NCBI RefSeq assembly: GCF_023091745.1
Contig: NC_068920.1
Span: forward strand, 117,579,622 to 117,643,621
From: Budorcas taxicolor
Taxonomy: Eukaryota > Chordata > Mammalia > Artiodactyla > Bovidae
DNA length: 64,000 nt
Direction of reading: 5' to 3'
This document shows, piece by piece, positions 11,518 to 23,257 of this stretch. The notes beneath the pieces were generated by a model. The model was not told where the DNA came from and did not search any database. It saw only the letters and a program-made list of their open reading frames with translations. Position 1 is the stretch's first letter, and every line of letters starts with the position of its first letter. A program made the position numbers and the translations under genes.

Positions 11518-12185
11518 TATACTAGTCTAGAGGTACCTAAATTCTTAGTCCTTAGGGAAATTAGATCTTTGGCTGCCTAATATCTCCATTCTTGGTGGTC
11601 CTGAATTTTTTTTTTAATCTAGTTAGGCTGTATGTGTCAGCCTCCCAACTCTCTGGCAGTGAATCTCTCATTTCCCTTCAGCACTTAGGAAGAAGAATCA
11701 TTATTAAATGAAGGATTTCTTTGTAGCAAATTCTAAAATTTTATTACACCAATTTTTGAATGAGAGCCAGTTTTGTGTGATTAAAACTAAAATTTATCCA
11801 TGCTATCTTCATTTCTGAAAACATAGCATGAAACACATGATTTGGCAGAAATCATGACATTTGATCACTGTTATTAATAAGTTTTCTAAAATTCTTTCTA
11901 TTTCCCTTCAACAAATGCAACTTGATTTTTGAGTTGGATCAAACTTTCCTGAGGTTTGTAATTTAATTTATAAATTAAGGAAACTGATTTGTGTGAGATA
12001 AAAGATAACACCTGAGACAGCACTTTTCAGTAAATTTCAGGGCCCACAACTTAGCAAATCAATTGATATAAATTATTATATCAATAGATTTTTTTAAATT
12101 ATATAATATTATCTGACAAAACTCATGGTTTATTCAGGATAAAAAGGAAAAATCACTCAGGGAAAAAATAGAGGATAATATGAAG
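11518..12185. other. Unassigned AT-rich sequence
   Basis: No recognised repeat or gene. A T-run lies near 11608. Confidence 0.4.
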
Positions 12186-13640
12186 GATTTTATTTAAAAA
12201 TCTACAAATATATGTATATTTGATATCACACTTAATAGTGAGAACTCGGCTATTTTGTTCTTAACACTTGGAATAAAGCAAGGATGTCCTTCTTCTTAAC
12301 TACTCTCATTCAACATTCAATATATACTAGAAGTTCTAGTTAGTGAAATATGGCAAAAACTGAAAATAAATAATAGAAGATATAAAGAATGAAAAGGAAG
12401 AAATAAAACAACAGATATTCACAGATGGCATTGTGGCCAATGTAGGAAAGTCCAAAGAATCGTCATTAAGAACAATAAAAACTCATGAAAATAATGTGCA
12501 CTAAAAGCAGTTTCATTGGATATAAACATAATATACAAAAGTCAACTGCTTTTTCATATACCATTAATGAATAACTGAAAAATGAAATTTAAAACACAGC
12601 ACCATTTGCACCAGTACCAAAACAAAACAAGTACTTAAATGAAAATTTATAAAATATGCATGTGAGATGACAAAATACAGAGGAAAAAAATCAAGCAAGT
12701 TTTAAATAAATGGATATTCTATAATCATGAATAAAATACCAAACATAAGAAGTTAATTATTTGATTTAAAGCAAAGCCAAGTAAAATTGCAGCAAGTTAT
12801 TCATTCATATCAATACTGATTGTGAAGTTTGTTTGAAAAAGCAAGATAAGTTGAATAGCCAATACTGTAAAAGCAGAACAAAGTTTGATGACTGACACTG
12901 CTCAATTTAAAGACCTAAAACAGAGTACTGCTGGTAAAAGATTATACACATAGATCAATGGAACATAATAGAAAAGACAGAGACAGACCTGCACAAGTAT
13001 AGTCAATCGGTCCTTAAACAAGGAATGATGTCAATATAATAGAGAAAGGATGGTTTCTTTCCAACTAATAATGCTGAACACTGAGATATTCATACATTAA
13101 AAAATGAACAAAGTCACAGATCTTACACCTTAAAAAATTAACTCTAATTGGATTGCAGACCTAAACTGTAAAACCTGACAACAGCATAATAAAATGCATA
13201 GATTTGATGAAGAAATTTTAAATACTAGGGCTTCCCAGGTGGCACTAGTGGTAAAGAGCTCACCTGCCAATGTAGGAGACATAAGAGAGGCAAGTTTGGT
13301 CCTTAGATCAGGAAGATCCCCTGGAGAAGGTCATGACAACCTATCTCGGTATTCTCATCTGGAAAACTGGAATATCCCATGGATAGAAGAGCCTGGTGAG
13401 TTACAGTCCTTAAAGTCACAAAGAGACAGACATGACTGAGCACAAGCATATTTTTTAAAATACTAAAATAAAAAGATGGTAAACAGATTAATAGTTACTA
13501 GTTGTATATGGGATAAAATGGATAGGTAAAGCACAGAGGATGTTTTAGGGTGATGACTGCATTTTGTATTAAAGTGTAATTAAACATTTGTCAAAACTCA
13601 CATAATGTTACCACATGAAATATAAATATACTGTATGCAT
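12186..13640 (+). mobile_element. Old L1 ORF2 and 3' region, decayed
   Basis: Degenerate plus-strand ORF2 words occur in order: aataaagcaaggatgtcc, tagaagttctagttag, acagatggcattgtgg, tttcatataccattaatg, atagatcaatggaacata, then the 3'-UTR-like gtgatgactgcattttgta and catttgtcaaaactcac. Stops and indels are abundant. A SINE splits it at 13228-13448. Confidence 0.7.
13228..13448 (+). mobile_element. Bov-tA SINE
   Basis: Full-length copy with two small insertions. ttttaaatacta (13216-13227) and tttaaaatacta (13454-13465) flank it as an imperfect target duplication inside the old L1. Confidence 0.9.
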
Positions 13641-13714
13641 AATTACAGAGTTCTGATGATCTAAGGAGGGAAGGCAAAATGTGACCAGAAAAACAAAATG
13701 TGTTAGAAATATAG

Positions 13715-13978
13715 TGCTGCTACTGCTAAGTCGCTTCAGTCGTGTCCGACGCTGTGCAACTCTATAGACGGCAGCCCACCAGGCTCCCCCATCCCTGGGA
13801 TTCTCTAGGCAAGAATACTGGAGTGGGTTGCCACTTCCTTCTCCAATGCATGAAAGTGAAAAGTGAAAGTGAAGTCACTCAGTCGTGTCCGACTCTTCAC
13901 AACCCCATGGACTGCAGCCTACCAGGCTCCTCCGCCCATGGGATTTTCCAGGCAGGAGTACTGGAGTGGGGTGCCATT
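13715..13978 (-). mobile_element. Bov-A2 SINE (dimer), antisense
   Basis: Two antisense Bov-A units: the first begins gctgctactgctaagtcgc (the (AGC)n tail), the second follows a (agtgaa)n linker at about 13851-13872. CpG retention (gtcgtgtccgac in both units) suggests a recent insertion. Confidence 0.94.
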
Positions 13979-14611
13979 CTGACGTCAATAAAAGAATTGG
14001 AGGAATAAGATGTAGATCTAAATAATGGTGGAAATCAATGAAATAGTTAAGATTAAAGCAAAAGGAATTTATATAAGCATTATATCTACTTCAAAGTTGT
14101 ATTCTGCTGGAGTTATGAATTGAAAATTCTGAAATTACTCTACATGTATGATGAACAATTAAGCAAATAGTATCAAATGGTGGGAACCATGTTTATTAAT
14201 GCTGATATAGAAGATTACAGATAACTAAGAGGTGGAGTTTAGAATAATCCATGAGATAATGGATTAGACTTGAAGCATTGATATAAACTCATGTTTAGTT
14301 TAATATCTGTATAGATGGTTACATATAGAAATATTTATGGATATTTATATACACAGGTTAGTATATGTACTTGTATTTTCTTGTTCTGCCAGCTGCTCTA
14401 GATGAGATGATATATCAGTATCAATGATCAGAGATTGCATCCATAATGAATAAATTCTTCAAAATCTAATAAATTCTTTAATAAAAAGAACTGTTCATTG
14501 TTCTAATATTAAAGAAATATACAAGACAGTCCTGTCACATCTGTGACATCATCTTCTAAACATCAGAAACTGAGAAATTACTCAACACATATTAGTCATT
14601 TTTCATTGTTG
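13979..14611. other. Unassigned AT-rich sequence
   Basis: No recognised repeat signature or coding potential over about 630 bases. Confidence 0.4.
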
Positions 14612-17235
14612 AGTTGCTAAGTCATGTCCAACTCCTTGCAACACCAAGGGCTGTAGCAGGTTAGGTTCTCCTGGCCTTCACTATCTCCCAGGGTATGCTC
14701 ATATTCATTTCTATTGAGTTGGTGATGTTATCTAACTATCTCATCCTCTGGCACCCACTTATCTTTCTGCCTTCAATCTTTCACAGCATCAGGGTCTTTA
14801 CTAATGAGTCAGCTCTTCGCATCAGTTAGCCAAAGTATTGGAGCTTCAGCGTCAACATCAGTCCTTCCAATGTATTTTCAGGGTTGATTACCTTTAGGAT
14901 TGACTGGTTTGATCTTGCTGCCCAAGGGACTCTCAAGAGTCTTCTCCAGCATCACAAGTTGAGAGTATCAATTCTTTTGCACTCAGCCTTCTTTATGGTC
15001 CAACTCTCACATCTGTAAATGACTACCAAAAGAACCATAGCTTTGAGTATACCAACTTGGTAGGCAAAGTGAGATCTCTGCTTTTTAATATGCTCTCTAG
15101 GTTTCTCACAGCTTTCCTTTCAATGAGCAAATGTCTTTTAATTTCATGGGTGTAGTCAATGTCAGTGGTGATTTTGAAGCCCAAGAAAGTAAATTCTGGC
15201 ACTGTTTCCACTTTTTCCCCTTCTATTCTTCATGAAGTGATGGGAGCAGCTGCCCTGATCTTAGTTTTTTGAATGTTGAATTTTAAGTCTTCTGTTTCAC
15301 TCTTTTTGATCATTATCAAGAGGCTCTTTAATTCCTCTTCACTTTCTGCCATTAGAGTGGTATCATCTGAATATCTGAGGTTGTTGATATTTCTCCTGGC
15401 TATCTTGATTTCAGCTTATGATTCATCCAGCCTGGCATTTAACTCTGTATATAAGTTAAAGAAGCAGGGTGACAATATACAGCCTTGGCATTCTCCTTTC
15501 ACAACTGGGAGCCAGTTTTTTTTTGTGTGTGTGTCCCATTTTAACTGTTACTTCTTGACTGGCATACAGGTTTCTCAGGAGACAAGTAAGGTGGTCTGGT
15601 ATTCTCATCACTTCACGGTTTGTTGTGACCCTCACAGTCAAAGGCTCTAGTGTAGTCAATGAACTAGAAGTAGGTGTTTTTCTAGAACTCCCTTGCTTTC
15701 TCTTTTTAAAATCAACTTGTTTATTTTAATTGGAGACTAATTACTTTACAATATTTTGGTGGTTTTTGCCATACATGGACATGAATCATTCATGAGTGTA
15801 CATGTGTCCTCCCACCCTGAACCTCTTTCCCACTTTCATCCCCACCCCATCCCTCTGGGTTGTCCTAGAGCACTGACTTGAGTGCTTTGCTTCTTACATC
15901 AACCTTGCACTGGTCATCTGTTTTACGTATGGTAATATACATGTTTCAGTACAATTATCTCAAACCATACCACCCTCACCTTCTCTCACAGAGTCTAAAA
16001 TGCTATTCTTCACATCTGTGTCTCTTTTGCTTTCTTGAACCCTTTGCTTTCTTCACAATTCAATGAATGTCAGCAATCTGACTTTTGGTTCCCCTACCTC
16101 TTATAGACCATGCTTGTACATCTGTAAGTTTATATACTGCTAAAGCTTAGTTTAAAAGATTTTGAGCATAGCCTCACTAGCATGTGAAATGAGTGCAATT
16201 GTGTGGTAGTTTTCAATTATTTGGCATTGTCTTTCTTTGGGATTTGAATGTAAACTGATCTTTCCCAGTCCTGTGGCTGCTGAGGTTTCCAATTTTTCTG
16301 ACATACTGAGTGCAGCAATTTAACAGCATCATCTTTTAGGATTTTAAATAACTCAGTGGGAATTTCATCAGTTCCACTAGTTTTGTTCACAGTAATGCTC
16401 CCTAAGGCCCACTTGACATCATATTCCAAGATGTCTGGCTCTGGATGTGTGATCATACCAACATGGTTATCTGGAGCATTAAAACCTTTTTTCTATAGTT
16501 CTTCTTTGTATTCTTGCCACCTCTTCTTAATCTCTTCTGCTTCCTTTAGGTCCTTAACATTTCTGTCCTTTATCATGCCCATCTTTGCATGAAATGTTTC
16601 CTTGATAGCTCCCATTTTCTTGAAGAAATCACTAGTCTTTCCCATTCTATTATTTTCCTCTATTTCTTTGTCTTGTTCTTTTAAGAAGACCTTCTTATCT
16701 CTCCTTGCTATTCTCTGGAACTCTGCATTGAATTGGGTATATCTTTCCCTTTCTCCCTTGCCTTTTGCTTTTCTTCTTTCGTCAGCTATGTAAAGCTTCA
16801 TCAGACAACTACTTTGCCTTCTTGCATTTCTTTTTCTTTGGGCTGGATTTTGTTACTGGCTCCTATACAATGTTTTGAATCTCTGGCCACAGTTCTTCAG
16901 ATACTCTGTCTACCAGATTTAACCCCTTGAATCTGTCACCTCCACTGTATAAACATAAGGGATTTGATTTAGATCATACCCAAATGGTCTTCACATCACT
17001 AGTCCTATTTTTTTCTATTTAAGTCTGAATTTTACAATAAGGAGCACATGATCTTAGCCACAGTCATCTCCAGGTCTTGTTTTTGCTGACTGTATACAGC
17101 TTCTCTATCTTTGGCTGCAAAGAATATAATCAATATGATTTCAGTATTGGCCATCTGGTGATGTCCATGTTGTTGGAAGAGGGTGATTGCTATGACCAGT
17201 GCGTTGTCTTGACAAAACTCTAAGCCACCAAGGAA
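14612..17235 (-). mobile_element. Long old BovB, antisense, split by an L1 3' end
   Basis: Reading right to left, the copy holds the end of the endonuclease domain (about 16,990-17,235), the linker between endonuclease and RT (minus frame 16,493-16,801), the RT N-terminal region (16,217-16,456) and, beyond the L1 at 15,704-16,036, the RT palm and 3' region. The catalytic box reads Y-S-D-D at 15,362-15,373. Several stops and frameshifts separate the pieces. The true 5' end is missing. Confidence 0.93.
15704..16036 (-). mobile_element. Ruminant L1 3' UTR inserted in BovB
   Basis: A T-rich start (antisense poly-A) is followed by ttaattggagactaattac, ccatacatggacatgaatc and the C-rich antisense of the L1 3' UTR G-tract. 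Similar words flank it: gaactcccttgctttct (15,686-15,702) and gaaccctttgctttctt (16,037-16,053), an imperfect target duplication. Severely 5'-truncated. Confidence 0.88.
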
Positions 17236-18415
17236 GGTAATAATGACTTATTAACATATAGACATGAGATTATTATTTTTAGTCAAAATATAATTTTATA
17301 ACCATGCTTAGAGTTAAGTGAAAATAAAATCAATTATGTTTATTGTTCTACTATTTCATTTATTTTTCCTATTTTACCATTTTAAATATTTCTATTTATT
17401 TTATTTAAAGAATAATGTTATTGTTTCCTTTAACTGGAACCCATACTTTGAAATTTGGGGAAAAAATCATGACAAATTTGATTTTCAAATACTTTAACCT
17501 AGCGTTTATCTTATGAGTTTATAAATGTTAGGAAACAACAAAGTCTTATCCATTGGTTTTATAGTTATTGTTCTATTTTTCAATTTTATTTTATTTTATT
17601 TTATGTATTTATTTTAGAGTAGGGGCAAAACTGTACAATGGAAGGAACAGTATTTCCTCTACCACTCCTACCCTAAACTTATTTTCCATTAAGCCCATTG
17701 AGAGATCTTTCATATATAATTTCTTGGCAGAATTTATCAAGTAGGACTCACTTTTATCTTGACAAAAGCTTGATTGTTCCATTTTACTTATATTCTATTT
17801 TTCCCAATACTCTACCTACTTCACAAAGTGAAAGATAGTGTCACAACAGTTCTACATGGTCACCAATGAGAAAAACTTTGAAAAAGAGGCCTTTTTATGA
17901 AAAATTCCCAAGTTAATTGTTTACTGGTGATATTTCATGGGTCTTTTTCCACCTTAGGTGGAAAAGGATACTTTTATAGAAAATAAAGAAAAACACTTTT
18001 CACTAGCAAAGATGTGTCTCTTATAAGTACATTAGCCAAGAGCAAATATAAGAACAGTAAATACCACCAAAGCTGAGAATAGTCAGCTTACTGACATCTT
18101 AAGTCAGAAGTAGTAGCAAAACTGAAATTCTAAATAATACTTTTAAAGTTTGTTTCACAGAAGTAAAGACTTTCTATTTTTAGCATATACAATAATGCTC
18201 TTTAAGGGGAATAAAAAGTAGATAAACATTTTTCTTTCATTAAAAAACTTGTTTTCTCAGTCTCAAGAAATACATATACAAATATATTTTATAAATATCT
18301 GATTGATAGGGGCTCTGTGCTTTAGCCCACCCACTACACAAAACTCCAATGTGAAAAGGAAAGGCGGAGTCTATCCTTATAAGTGAGTAAATTGTGCAGA
18401 ACCCAAGAGTGTCTT
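17236..18415. other. Unassigned AT-rich sequence
   Basis: Apart from a (TTTTA)n run at about 17,583-17,605 and a perfect 9-bp inverted repeat with a 3-base loop at 17,945-17,965, nothing is recognisable over about 1.2 kb. Confidence 0.4.
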
Positions 18416-18433
18416 AAAATTGTGAAGGCGCTT
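18416..18433. repeat. Left target-site duplication of the inverted L1
   Basis: aaaattgtgaaggcgctt, preceded by tctt. The context TT/AAAA fits the L1 endonuclease preference. The right copy is at 21,290-21,307. Confidence 0.95.
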
Positions 18434-19683
18434 CTAGGTTTTTTGTATTTCCATACAAATCTTGAAATTATTTGTTCTAGTTCTGTGAAAAATATGGCTG
18501 GTAGCTTGATAGGGATTGCATTGAATTTGTAAATTGCTTTGGGTAGTATACACATTTTCACTATATTGATTCTTCCGATCCATGAACATGGTATATTTCT
18601 CCATCTATTAGTGTCCTCTTTGATTTCTTTCATCAGTGTTTTATAGTTTTCTATATATAGGTCTTTAGTTTCTTTGGGAAGATATATTCCTAAGTATTTT
18701 ATTATTTTCGTTGCAATGGTGAATGGAATTGTTTCCTTAATTTCTTTTTCTACTTTCTCATTATTGGTGTATAGAAATGCAAGGGATTTCTGCGTGTTGA
18801 TTTTATATCCTGCAACTTTACTATATTCATTGATGAGCTCTAGTAATTTTCTGGTGGAGTCTTTAGGGTTTTCCATGTAGAGGATCATGTCATCTGCAAA
18901 CAGTGAGAGTTTTACTTCTTCTTTTCCAATTTGGATTCCTTTTATTTCTTTTTCTGCTCTGATTGCTGTGGCCAAAACTTCCAGAACTATGTTGAATAGT
19001 AGCGGTGAAAGTGGACACCCTTGTCTTGTTCCTGACTTTAAGGGAAATGCTTTCAATTTTTCACCATTGAGGATAATGTTTGCTGTGGGTTTGTCATATA
19101 TAGCTTTTATTATGTTGAGGTATGTTCCTTCTATTCCTGCTTTCTGGAGAGTTTTTATCATAAATGGATGTTGAATTTTGTCAAAGGCCTTCTCTGCATC
19201 TATTGAGATAATCATATGGTTTTTATTTTTCAATTTGTTAATGTGGTGAATTACATTGATTGATTTGCAGATATTGAAGAATCCTTGCATCCCTGGGATA
19301 AAGCCCACTTGGTCATGGTGTATGATCTTTTTAATGTGTTGTTGGATTCTGATTGCTAGAATTTTGTTGAGGATTTTTGCATCTATGTTCATCAGTGATA
19401 TTGGCCTGTAGTTTTCTTTTTTTGTGACATCTTTGTCAGGTTTTGGTATTAGGGTGATGGTGGCCTCATAGAATGAGTTTGGAAGTTTACCTTCCTCTGC
19501 AATTTTCTGGAAGAGTTTGAGTAGGATAGGTGTTAGCTCTTCTCGAAATTTTTGGTAGAATTCAGCTGTGAAGCCGTCTGGACCTGGACTTTTGTTTGCT
19601 GGAAGATTTCTGATTACAGTTTCAATTTCCGTGCTTGTGATGGGTCTGTTAAGATTTTCTATTTCTTCCTGGTTGCCAAAGCA
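18434..19683 (-). pseudogene. L1 ORF2 reverse transcriptase segment, inverted
   Basis: About 415 codons on the minus strand are open, running from G-N-Q-E-E-I-E-N-L-N at the junction to the K-Y-K-K-P-R motif at the left end. RT hallmarks are visible: S-P-G-P-D-G-F, Q-G-C-P-L-S-P-L-L-F and the catalytic F-A-D-D box at 18,889-18,900, all with key residues intact. The endonuclease domain is missing through 5' truncation. Open frame extends about 30 codons into flanking DNA on the left and about 65 codons into the antisense of the sense half on the right; those ends are artefacts. The protein cannot be made as a normal ORF2 because its C-terminal part lies on the other strand. Confidence 0.93.
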
Positions 19684-20919
19684 ATCTTGAGAAAGAAGAA
19701 TGGAACTGGAGGAATCAACTTGCCTGACTTCAGGCTCTACTACAAAGCCACAGTCATCAAAACAGTATGGCACTGGCACAAAGACAGACATATAGATCAA
19801 TGGAACAAAATAGAAAGCCCAGAGATAAATCCACACACATATGGACACCTTATCTTTGACAAAGGAGGCAAGAATATACAATGGAGTAAAGACAATCTCT
19901 TTAACAAGTGGTGCTGGGAAAACTGGTCAACCACTTGTAAAAGAATGAAACTAGATCACTTTCTAACACCACACACAAAAATAAACTCAAAATGGATAAA
20001 TGTAAGACCAGAAACTATAAAACTCCTAGAGGAGAACATAGGCAAAACACTCTCAGACGTAAATCACAGCAGGATCCTCTATGATCCACCTCCCAGAATT
20101 CTGGAAATAAAAGCAAAAATAAACAAATGGGATCTAATTAAAATTAAAAGCTTCTGCACAACAAAGGAAAATATCAGCAAGGTGAAAAGACAGCCTTCTG
20201 AATGGGAGAAAATAATAGCAAATGAAGCAACTGACAAACAACTAATCTCAAAAATATACAAGCAACTTATGCAGCTCAATTCCAGAAAAATAAACGACCC
20301 AATCAAAAAATGGGCCAAAGAACTAAATAGACATTTCTCCAAAGAAGACATATGGATGGCTAACAAACACATGAAAAGATACTCAACATCACTCATTATC
20401 AGAGAAATGCAAATCAAAACCACAATGAGGTACCACTTCACACCAGTCAGAATGGCTGCGATCCAAATATCTGCAAGCAATAAATGCTGGAGAGGGTGTG
20501 GAGAAAAGGGAACCCTCCTACACTGTTGGTGGGAATGCAAACTAGTACAGCCACTATGGAGAACAGTGTGGAGATTCCTTAAAAAATTGCAAATAGAACT
20601 CCCTTATGACCCAGCAATCCCACTACTGGGCATACACACCGAGGAAACCAGAATTGAAAGAGACACATGTACCCCAATGTTCATCGCAGCACTGTTTATA
20701 ATAGCCAGGACATGGAAACAACCTAGATGTCCATCAGCAGATGAATGGATAAGAAAGCTATGGTACATATACACAATGGAGTATTACTCAGCCGTTAAAA
20801 AGAATTCATTTGAATCAGTTCTGATGAGATGGATGAAACTGGAGCCGATTATACAGAGTGAAGTAAGCCAGAAAGAAAAACACCAATACAGTATACTAAC
20901 ACATATATATGGAATTTAG
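19675..20919 (+). pseudogene. L1 ORF2 C-terminal segment
   Basis: About 412 codons run without a stop from A-I-L-R-K-K-N-G-T-G-G to the natural ORF2 terminus T-H-I-Y-G-I followed by TAG at 20,917-20,919. It includes the cysteine-containing C-terminal segment (C-W-R-G-C-G-E-K-G-T-L-L-H-C-W-W-E-C). The open frame also extends upstream to 19,552 through antisense L1, which is not genuine. This is the 3' half of the same element as the inverted RT segment; alone it has no catalytic domain. Confidence 0.93.
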
Positions 20920-21190
20920 AAAGATGGCAATGACGACCCTGTATGCAAGACAGGAAAAAAGACGCAGCTGTGTATAATGGACTTTTGGACTCAGAGGGAG
21001 AGGGAGAGGGTGGGATGATATGGGAGAATGGCATTCTATCATGTATACTATCATGTAAGAATTGAATCGCTAGTCTATGTCTGACGCAGGATACAGCATG
21101 CTTGGGGCTGGTGCATGGGGATGACCCACAGAGATGTTTTGGGGAGGGAGGTGGGAGGGGGGTTCATGTTTGGGAACACATGTAAGAATT
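20920..21190 (+). mobile_element. L1 3' UTR with G-rich tract
   Basis: It follows the ORF2 stop. At 21,141-21,162 four G-runs (4, 3, 3 and 6 G) lie within 22 bases, a candidate G-quadruplex typical of mammalian L1 3' UTRs. The A-rich tail begins at about 21,191. Confidence 0.9.
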
Positions 21191-21289
21191 AAAGATTTTA
21201 AAATTAAAAAAAATAAAATAAAATAAAATTTGAAAACTTACTGGTGAAAAAAATAAATAAATAAATAAATAAATTTAACTGAAAAAAAA

Positions 21290-21307
21290 AAAATTGTGAA
21301 GGCGCTT
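21290..21307. repeat. Right target-site duplication of the inverted L1
   Basis: Perfect match to 18,416-18,433. The first A's may belong to the poly-A tail, so the true duplication could be 14-18 bp. Confidence 0.95.
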
Positions 21308-21629
21308 TCTCTGAACCTTAATAGTTCATTGAGAATCATTTATCTAGCTCATGTGAGCAGAAGTATGCTTCCCCTTCAAATATCAAGTTGTTAAAAAAAT
21401 AGTTTCAATATAAAACTTTTGTTAACCAATACTAATAGACAATTTTATTCTGTTTAATGCTTTTGATTTTGAGCTAATATTTATATATATTAAATAAGTG
21501 TTTAATGGCAAAGGAAAATATAAAAAATGTTTAGGACAAAATTTGTTTTCCATTGTGAAATCTGCTTGTTCAGGCATCGGAAGGGCTCAGAGAGAAGCAA
21601 AACAAATAATTGGGTTGATAGATGTGACA
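21308..21629. other. Unassigned sequence right of the L1
   Basis: This is the continuation of the pre-insertion locus. No repeat or gene is recognised. Confidence 0.4.
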
Positions 21630-22110
21630 ACTGAAAAACAAAACAATGCATAGCAAAATGCTGTGACTGAGTTTATTTGGTATTTTACTAGGGAGTATAA
21701 CCCCAGAAACAGCCTCTCAGATAGCGCTAAGAAACTTCCAAAGAGGCAAGAGGTGGGGGAGGTCTATACATATGTGATTTTGGCAAAAGAGGTATGTGCA
21801 ATCAAGCACATACCTGGTAAAATGTTGCTGCTAGTCTCAAGGAACAGGCATCAGTTAATGGTCTTTTCTAAGTGTGGAATTTATAAAATTTTCTCCTGAA
21901 AATATTTATCTAAAGGCCTGTTCTGCCAGTTTTTCCAGAGCACAGAATGTCTCATTTCTGATCTCTACCCTGAGCTCCTTACAGGGCATGTTAAAGGCCA
22001 GAGACTACAGTGGCTAATGACTCAATCTTTATAGGGTTGAATGGAGAGGAACGTTCTTTAATTGGCATTTGTTAAATAACATGTGAGTAGGGCCAACCCA
22101 AAGAAATCTC
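21630..22110 (-). mobile_element. Probable ERVK-like solo LTR, antisense
   Basis: On the minus strand it shows a possible TATA-like cacatatgtatagacc (about 21,763-21,778) and a poly-A signal (ccaaataaactcag, antisense at 21,668-21,681). cagcctctcagata near 21,709 parallels the repeat at 26,122-26,400. Both ends are uncertain, and no internal retroviral sequence or target duplication is visible. Confidence 0.45.
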
Positions 22111-23257
22111 TGTGATGATATATTCTGGGAGAAGTTCCTCACAGCTAAAGAGGCATCTTTGGTATCTTTGCTTAATAAAATGTCGTCAGGTAGACAGAGC
22201 TAATGGACTTCCTGTTCCTCTAATAAATACTCATATTAAATAAATCACAGGATCTTAAGTGTTTTATAGAATCCCAAGGATGAAAATAGAAGCTTATATG
22301 GAATTCTTTTAAAATTATAATTTTGGAAAGTATTTCAGATGTTCTCAGCTTGTGGATAAATATGGTGAGATATACTAATGTATTAGAATTTATGTCTTCA
22401 AGAATTTAAGGCATTGTTTTCTAATGCATTATAAACTTCCCAAACATACAAATAACTTATAAAAAACAGAAAAAAAGTAGCCATGCAATAAATGCGATAT
22501 TATGTGGTTCAGAGAGGAGCTACCAGAATAGATTCCATATAAGCTTCTATTTTGGTCCTGGGGATTTTATAGAACATTTAAGATTCTGTAATTTATTTAA
22601 CATGAATATTTATTAGAAGGTGAAAGGGAGGGCAGTAAGGAAGTTTTCCTAGCGGAATTACAACCTAAAAGCAATATACAGAGCCAGGTCAGTTTTCAGA
22701 ATGTGTCCTGTCTTGATCCCTGGTCTAACATAATTTGCAGTAACTCTGCCACACTGTTAGAGGACATGGCCCACAGCCTAATTGTGATCTGAACAGACCC
22801 TTTCAGGATCAGATCATCTACATGTTAAACACCCTCTTTTCAACACAGCACAAAAGATTGGCCCATCTTTTGTGAGAGAAAGTATTGCTCTCAAGGACTT
22901 GAAAAGAAAGATATTAAACTCATGAGTCTGTTTTTAAAGAGAACATTTCTTTCCTGAAAATCTGCCCATCAGCAATGATGTTCTGTAAAGAAAAAGTGAC
23001 ATTATCTCCTCCTCCCTAACCTGAAGAATTTGTGGACGGTTCACAGAGGGTTCTGTGAACCTTTGCAGGAAGTGTGTGTATGTGTTTGAGTGTGTGTGCG
23101 TGAGTGTTTGAGGTTGATTTTTCTTGTTTGAAATTGTAGAAATGATTGCTACTAAAGGACACAAAACAACATCTATTGAGTATGATTTAACAATGCCATG
23201 ATTGACTTTTAATTAGGATATTCCAGTTAGATGAGTAGAATTTTACTAAAAACAGTG
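22111..23257. other. Unassigned sequence
   Basis: Over 1.1 kb with no recognised repeat except a degenerate TG-rich run at about 23,071-23,112. A 76-codon minus frame over that run is a translation of the dinucleotides. Confidence 0.4.

Larger units (their letters stand above)
18434..21289 (+). mobile_element. Young ruminant L1 insertion with 5' inversion
   Basis: The left 1.25 kb (18,434 to about 19,683) is L1 ORF2 on the minus strand. The right part (about 19,675 to 21,190) is the C-terminal half of ORF2 plus 3' UTR on the plus strand, followed by A-rich tail to 21,289. The break falls near the ORF2 sequence K-P-R, with almost no loss between the halves. An 18-bp perfect duplication brackets the whole unit. 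This is the twin-priming product expected of L1 target-primed reverse transcription. Both coding halves are free of stops, so the insertion is young. Confidence 0.96.

Noticed and set aside
10994..11530. 178-codon plus frame
   Set aside because: It is the complement of the young antisense BovB, rich in S, L and P as such shadows are. The real coding strand is minus.
17945..17965. Perfect 9-bp hairpin considered as a terminator or RNA gene
   Set aside because: Isolated, in AT-rich DNA, with no associated transcript signal. Mammalian genomes contain many such short inverted repeats.
18334..18433. C-terminal extension of the inverted L1 frame
   Set aside because: It lies in the flank beyond the target duplication. 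The frame happens to stay open but is not L1 sequence.
19684..19881. N-terminal start of the 515-codon minus frame
   Set aside because: It is the antisense of the sense L1 half. The genuine inverted ORF2 begins at the junction near 19,683.
22934..23164. 76-codon minus frame rich in T and H
   Set aside because: Translation of a degenerate TG repeat.
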